64,000 nt of DNA from Acuticoccus yangtzensis (lineage in GTDB: Bacteria; Pseudomonadota; Alphaproteobacteria; Rhizobiales; Amorphaceae). Numbering within the stretch: the stretch's first letter is position 1; each line of letters starts with the position of its first letter. The notes beneath the pieces are model-generated. The model made no database searches. It saw nothing but the letters and a program-made list of their open reading frames with translations, and was not told the origin of the DNA. A program made the translations under genes and the position numbers. Positions 60,376 to 64,000 of this stretch are shown in pieces. Where the stretch lies: NCBI RefSeq assembly GCF_001927245.1, contig NZ_MJUX01000001.1, positions 124,001 to 188,000 of the forward strand. The letters are read 5' to 3'.

Positions 60376-61365
60376 CTATATGCGCCGGCCGCCGGGCGCG
60401 ATGAGGATGCCGGCGGGAAAGAAACCGCCCGGCGCGTCGCCGCCATAAAGGACGCGCAGCGCCGTGGAAAGGCGGCGCGGCAGAATGAAGCCGCTCGTGT
60501 CCGCGGGCACGAGGTTCGCGACCGCGGCGTCACCGAGCCCGGTCTCGGCGACGGCCCCGCCCTCGGCAAGGCCCCCGCGCGTGTCGACGATGCGCGTGAC
60601 GGCGGCGGCGGCGTCCGACAGGCCGCGCTGGCGCATCAGCGTGCGCAACGCCCCGCCCTGGTAACCCTCGGCCGCCAGGATCTGCAACATGACCGTGCGC
60701 ACGTTGGGGTCGGCGGCCCGCTGGACGATGGCGGCATAGACGCCGACCGCGACCTCTTCGACGAGAAGGAGCGTGGTGAACAGCGCGTCGGTGCCGGCGA
60801 AGGGGCTGCGCGCCAGGCGGCTCCCGGCCGGGGCGAGCAATGTGGCGCTGGCGGTGAGGTCCAGCGCCGGTCGGTCGACCGGGCGGCGCCCATAGCCCTC
60901 CATGAAGGCGCGCAGCACCATGATGTGCCGTGCCTCGAGGTCCGCGCCCTCGGCGACGAGCGCGGCCGCCTCGCCCGAGAGGTCCGGAACCGGGCCCTCT
61001 CCGGTGACGCTACCCGGATTGGCCCCGCGAAAGGCCGCACCGAGGTCGACGGCGCCGTTGATGGCGGAATTGAAGAGCTCGAATTGCAGATATTCCAGGC
61101 TCAGGACGACGTTGAGGAGAGCGAAATCGCCCAGCCCGTCGTCCGGCGAGGTTTGCGCGGCGGCGCTGCCCGCCAGCATATCGGCAACGAGCGGCGCGCC
61201 AGCCAGCGCGGCGAGCCGGCCCAGGACGCGGCGCCGGTTCGGCCCCTCCGGATCAGCCGTCCCGATGGCGGCAATGGGTGCGGTGCGGGAAGAGGCTTTT
61301 GAACACTCGCCCCCTTGGGTGCGCACGTTCGGATCAGGCGGGGTGGACGCAAACTCGGCGTTCAT
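60376..61365 (-). CDS. Tat-exported ferritin-like domain protein
   Basis: A 329-residue protein with a twin-arginine signal near residue 43 (GPNRRRVLGRLAALAGAPLV, signal end about SAAAQTS) after an unusually long N-terminal extension. The mature part is a ferritin-like helical bundle (PF13668 type) with acidic/histidine positions in LEYLQFELFNSA and ADLEARHIMVLRAFM and EEVAVGVYAAIVQ. The function of this family is not established; Tat export implies folding, perhaps with metal, before transport. The N-terminal ~40 residues may be over-predicted. Confidence 0.82.
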   Translation of the reverse strand: MNAEFASTPPDPNVRTQGGECSKASSRTAPIAAIGTADPEGPNRRRVLGRLAALAGAPLVADMLAGSAAAQTSPDDGLGDFALLNVVLSLEYLQFELFNSAINGAVDLGAAFRGANPGSVTGEGPVPDLSGEAAALVAEGADLEARHIMVLRAFMEGYGRRPVDRPALDLTASATLLAPAGSRLARSPFAGTDALFTTLLLVEEVAVGVYAAIVQRAADPNVRTVMLQILAAEGYQGGALRTLMRQRGLSDAAAAVTRIVDTRGGLAEGGAVAETGLGDAAVANLVPADTSGFILPRRLSTALRVLYGGDAPGGFFPAGILIAPGGRRI

Positions 61366-61593
61366 CGCGCTCCTTTGAGCCGCTCGGCCCGATGGATGAC
61401 CGGCGCACCCTAGGCCCGCATCCGGGCAAAAGCGAGGGTGGACGGCCTCAGAATATGTTGAACGGCCGCGGCCGAACCTCTGTCGGGCGCCCGCGGCCGG
61501 ACCGCGGTGGCACCGTTGGCCGCCCAGGCGCGCCTACCCGTGCACCGGCGGCGCGTATGGCGGTCGTGGCACCGCAATTGCATCGGGTGTGGC
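61366..61593. other. Intergenic region upstream of riboswitch
   Basis: Divergent promoter region between the ferritin-like gene and the guanidine riboswitch. It should hold the promoter of the riboswitch-controlled operon. Plus-strand frames running across it into the riboswitch are not genes. Confidence 0.5.
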
Positions 61594-61704
61594 GTGCGGT
61601 GCGTCTAGGGTTCCGGCGTCGAACGACGTGTCTGGTCCGAGAGACGCAAGCCCTGCCGGTGGCGGGGTTACACGGCGGGCCAAAATCCCGGGAGGACGCC
61701 GCAC
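61594..61704 (+). promoter_or_regulatory. Guanidine-I (ykkC) riboswitch aptamer
   Basis: The conserved ykkC blocks occur in order: CTAGGGTTCCG (61605-61615), CTGGTCCGAGAG (61632-61643), ACACGGCGGG (61670-61679), then AAAA and CCCGGGAGG (61687-61695). P1 closes between GTGCGG...GCGTC (61594-61604) and GACGC-CGCAC (61695-61704). The class binds guanidinium and usually turns genes on. A hairpin CGGAC...GTCCG (61704-61727) sits directly after and shares the last P1 bases, so it may be the switch, although it lacks a U-run. The next gene is an ABC importer 155 bases downstream. Confidence 0.93.
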
Positions 61705-61789
61705 GGACTACCGCGTGAGCGGGTCCGTCTCCCGGTCCTTCTCATGCCTCATGTGCGGCAAGCGCCCCAACCGGCGGCGCCCCGCTTCC

Positions 61790-61842
61790 TGCCGCCACCC
61801 CGGCCAGCCGCCGGGAATGCCGCCACCCGGCCAGCCGCCGGG
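61790..61842 (+). repeat. Direct repeat in the riboswitch-operon leader
   Basis: Two near-identical ~24-base copies of GCCGCCACCC-GGCCAGCCGCCGGG (about 61790-61815 and 61820-61842) between the riboswitch and the ribosome-binding site of the substrate-binding protein gene. Each copy is partly self-complementary. Role unknown; it could influence leader folding. Confidence 0.7.
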
Positions 61843-61859
61843 CAGAGGAGGAGAAGGTG

Positions 61860-62918
61860 ATGAAGACGACGACCGCCGCGGCCCTCGCCGCCGCCATCCT
61901 GGCCGGCGCTGCCGCCCACTCGCCCGCCAGCGCCGAGGAGAAGACCGACTTCTCCGTCTGCTGGTCCATCTATGTCGGCTGGATGCCGTGGGGCTACATG
62001 CAGGACTCCGGCATCCTCGCCAAGTGGGCCGACAAATACGGCATCACCATCGAAGCGGTGCAGATCAACGACTACGTGGAGTCGATCAACCAATATACCG
62101 CGGGAATGTACGACGGCTGCTCCATGACCAACATGGACGCCCTCTCGATCCCGGCCGGCGGCGGCGTCGACACCACCGCCCTCATCGTCGGCGACTATTC
62201 CAACGGCAACGACGGCATCGTGCTGAAGGGCGCCACCGACCTCGCCGACATCAAGGGGCAGTCGGTCAACCTCGTCGAACTCTCCGTCTCCCACTATCTC
62301 CTCGCCCGCGCGCTGGAGACGGTGGACCTGTCGGAGCGCGACATCACCGTCGTCAACACCTCCGACGCCGACCTCGTCGCCGCCTACACCACGCCGGACG
62401 TGACCGCCGTCGTCACCTGGAACCCGCTGCTGTCGGAAATCGTGTCGATGCCGGACTCCACGGAAGTCTTCAACTCGGCCGAGATCCCCGGCGAAATCAT
62501 CGACATGATGGTGGTGAACACCGAGACGCTGGCCGACAATCCCGCCTTCGGCAAGGCCCTCACCGGCGCCTGGTACGAGACCATGGCGCTGATGGAGGCG
62601 GGCGACGAAGAGGCGCTGACGGCGATGGCCACCGCCTCCGGCACCGACATTGCCGGATACCGCGCGCAGCTCGAGTCCACGGCGATGTTCTATACGCCGC
62701 AGGAAGCGGTTGATTTCATCTCCGGCGAGGGGTTGCCCGAGATCATGAGCTTCGTCGCCACCTTCCTGTTCGACCACGGCATCCTGGGGACGGGTGCGCC
62801 GAGCGCCGAGTTCGTCGGCATCCAATATCCGGGCGGCACGGTCACCGGCGACGAGGCCAACGTCACCTTGCGCTTCGATGACAGCTATATGCAGATGGCG
62901 GCGGACGGCGAACTCTGA
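61860..62918 (+). CDS. Guanidine/urea-region ABC transporter substrate-binding protein
   Basis: A 352-residue periplasmic binding protein with a Sec signal (TTTAAALAAAILAGAAAHS, cleavage after SPASA). It belongs to the NitT/TauT-like type found beside urea carboxylase genes (FSVCWSIYVGWMPWGYMQDSG, AGMYDGCSMTNMDALSIPA). Those carboxylases are now known to act on guanidine, and the riboswitch in its leader supports guanidinium or a derivative as ligand; this is inference. GAGGAGGAGAAGG precedes the ATG at 61860. It is the first gene of a three-gene importer operon. Confidence 0.9.
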   Translation: MKTTTAAALAAAILAGAAAHSPASAEEKTDFSVCWSIYVGWMPWGYMQDSGILAKWADKYGITIEAVQINDYVESINQYTAGMYDGCSMTNMDALSIPAGGGVDTTALIVGDYSNGNDGIVLKGATDLADIKGQSVNLVELSVSHYLLARALETVDLSERDITVVNTSDADLVAAYTTPDVTAVVTWNPLLSEIVSMPDSTEVFNSAEIPGEIIDMMVVNTETLADNPAFGKALTGAWYETMALMEAGDEEALTAMATASGTDIAGYRAQLESTAMFYTPQEAVDFISGEGLPEIMSFVATFLFDHGILGTGAPSAEFVGIQYPGGTVTGDEANVTLRFDDSYMQMAADGEL

Positions 62919-62939
62919 CCGCGGAGGGGCCGCGCGCCG

Positions 62940-63761
62940 ATGCGCCTCATCAACCAGAGACCGGGCCGCGTCGGCGCCATTCTCCTCGGCGCGATCCCGT
63001 TCGCGCTGGCGCTCGCGGCCTATGTCGTCGGCAGCGCGGTCCGGCGGGCGGAGAACCCGCAGGACAAGCTCCTCCCCTCGCTGGAGGCGATGGGCACCGC
63101 CTTCGCCCGCATGGCCTTCGAGGCCGACCGGCGCAGCGGGGACTATCTCCTGTGGGTCGACACGGCCGCCAGCCTGGAGCGGCTCGCCCACGGCATGCTG
63201 ATCGCGGCCGGGCTCGCCATTGTGGTGGGCGCGCTCATCGGCATCCTGCCGGTGGGGCGCGCGCTGCTGTCGCCGTTCGTGTCCGCCTTCTCGCTCATCC
63301 CGCCGATCACGGTGCTGCCGATCCTCTTCATCGTGCTCGGGCTCGGCGAGGCGGCCAAGGTCGGGCTCATCGTGGTGGGCACGGCGCCGCTGATGATCCG
63401 CGCCGTCGCCCAGTCGGTGCTGGACCTGCCGCGCGAAGAAATCATCCGCGCCCAGACGCTGGGCGCGTCGACGATGCAGCTCACCGCGCGGGTGGTGTTG
63501 CCGCAGATGTGGCCGCACCTCGTCCGCGCGATCCGCATGGGGCTGGTGCCGGCGTGGATCTTCCTCGTCTCGGCCGAGGCGATCGCCGCGACGGAGGGGC
63601 TCGGCTACCGCATCTTCCTCGTGCGACGCTACCTCGCGATGGACGTCATTATCCCTTACGTCCTGTGGATCACCTTGATCGCCTACGTGCTGGACAGGGC
63701 GCTCGCACTCGCCTCGCGCCGCCTGTTCCCGTGGGCGCACCTGTCGGGCGACGCACTGTGA
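62940..63761 (+). CDS. ABC transporter permease (TauC/NitT type)
   Basis: A 273-residue inner-membrane permease with six membrane helices and the EAA loop REEIIRAQTLGASTMQLTAR preceding VVLPQMWPHL, where the ATPase docks. Helix pattern and length fit the BPD_transp_1 family paired with NitT/TauT-type binding proteins. It lies 21 bases after the binding-protein gene and overlaps the ATPase gene by 4 bases (GTGA). Confidence 0.93.
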   Translation: MRLINQRPGRVGAILLGAIPFALALAAYVVGSAVRRAENPQDKLLPSLEAMGTAFARMAFEADRRSGDYLLWVDTAASLERLAHGMLIAAGLAIVVGALIGILPVGRALLSPFVSAFSLIPPITVLPILFIVLGLGEAAKVGLIVVGTAPLMIRAVAQSVLDLPREEIIRAQTLGASTMQLTARVVLPQMWPHLVRAIRMGLVPAWIFLVSAEAIAATEGLGYRIFLVRRYLAMDVIIPYVLWITLIAYVLDRALALASRRLFPWAHLSGDAL

Positions 63762-64000
63762 CCGGCACTGCGGCCGGTGCCGCGCCCGCATTCGTGGAGG
63801 TGAAGCGGCTCGCCGTGACCTATGGCGACGCGCCGATCCTCGAGGGTGTCTCGGTCGGTGTCGCCGAAGGCGCGCTGGTGACGATCGTCGGCGCGTCCGG
63901 CTGCGGCAAGTCCACCTTCCTGCGCATCCTTTTGGGGCAGGAGCGGCCGACCGGGGGCACCGTCGCCATCGACGGCGCGCCGATCGCCCCGGAGCCGGAC
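63758..64000 (+). CDS. ABC transporter ATP-binding protein, cut by right edge
   Basis: First 81 codons of an ABC ATPase. The GTG start overlaps the permease stop. The Walker A motif is GASGCGKST at residues 49-57, preceded by VKRLAVTYGDAPILEGVSVG and followed by TFLRILLGQERPTGGTVAIDG, typical of the NitT/TauT group. It completes the guanidine-controlled importer. Enzyme genes such as guanidine (urea) carboxylase would be expected further downstream, outside the window. Confidence 0.93.
   Translation, partial: MTGTAAGAAPAFVEVKRLAVTYGDAPILEGVSVGVAEGALVTIVGASGCGKSTFLRILLGQERPTGGTVAIDGAPIAPEPD

Noticed and set aside
61278-61718. 146-codon plus-strand frame over the riboswitch
   Set aside because: It runs through the conserved ykkC aptamer, which explains the sequence better; no homology.

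Overview
The window is dense, high-GC DNA from an alphaproteobacterium, most likely a member of the Hyphomicrobiales (Rhizobiales). The evidence is the fumC/DUF4169/ribbon-helix-helix trio, an FnrL-type regulator beside ccoNOQP-ccoGHIS, the coaD-cyclophilin-queA-tgt order, and the very high GC with GTG/TTG starts. No insertion sequence, prophage or CRISPR array was seen. The order is that of an ordinary chromosome with a few accessory patches.

Layout. 1-7.8 kb: a CLC chloride channel (cut by the left edge) coupled to a hotdog thioesterase, a D-lactate dehydrogenase and a giant AsmA-like protein. 8.2-10.8 kb: RHH protein, DUF4169, fumC and an XRE regulator. 11.17-11.47 kb: a tRNA-Thr(GGU) gene split in its anticodon loop by a 221-nt group I intron. 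11.9-16.3 kb: DUF423, surE, an OpgC-like membrane protein and a TPR protein. 16.4-25.6 kb: the complete cbb3 oxidase module (ccoN-O-Q-P, ccoG-H-I-S) with an FNR-type oxygen sensor and one FNR box ahead of each half. 25.8-31.7 kb: FAH-family hydrolase, omega-aminotransferase, mtnA, DUF2798 and typA. 31.9-41.8 kb: an accessory hydrolase block of three alpha/beta hydrolases, two amidohydrolase-superfamily enzymes and an orphan molybdenum hydroxylase large subunit, ended by a clear terminator. 41.9-43.9 kb: a universal stress protein and an AGCS alanine/Na+ symporter. 44.5-50.6 kb: surface polysaccharide genes (DUF4864, galU, ABC-2 permease, GT2, divergent GT4). 50.7-60.1 kb: enolase-osmC, the queuosine operon with coaD and a cyclophilin, two small secreted proteins and gyrA. 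60.4-64.0 kb: a Tat-exported ferritin-like protein and then, behind a guanidine-I (ykkC) riboswitch, an ABC importer cut by the right edge.

How it works together. The best-defined circuit is microaerobic respiration: the four-cysteine FNR protein should sense oxygen and act at the two TTGAC-N4-ATCAA boxes to turn on both the oxidase subunits and their Cu/haem assembly factors. The second is guanidine sensing: the riboswitch sits in the leader of a substrate-binding protein/permease/ATPase operon of the kind found beside urea (guanidine) carboxylase genes, so import is probably induced by guanidine. The most unusual object is the self-splicing-type group I intron in tRNA-Thr(GGU), which has all the core elements and clean U/G splice boundaries. 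A second biochemical oddity is a TGT enzyme that appears to have lost most of its zinc ligands.
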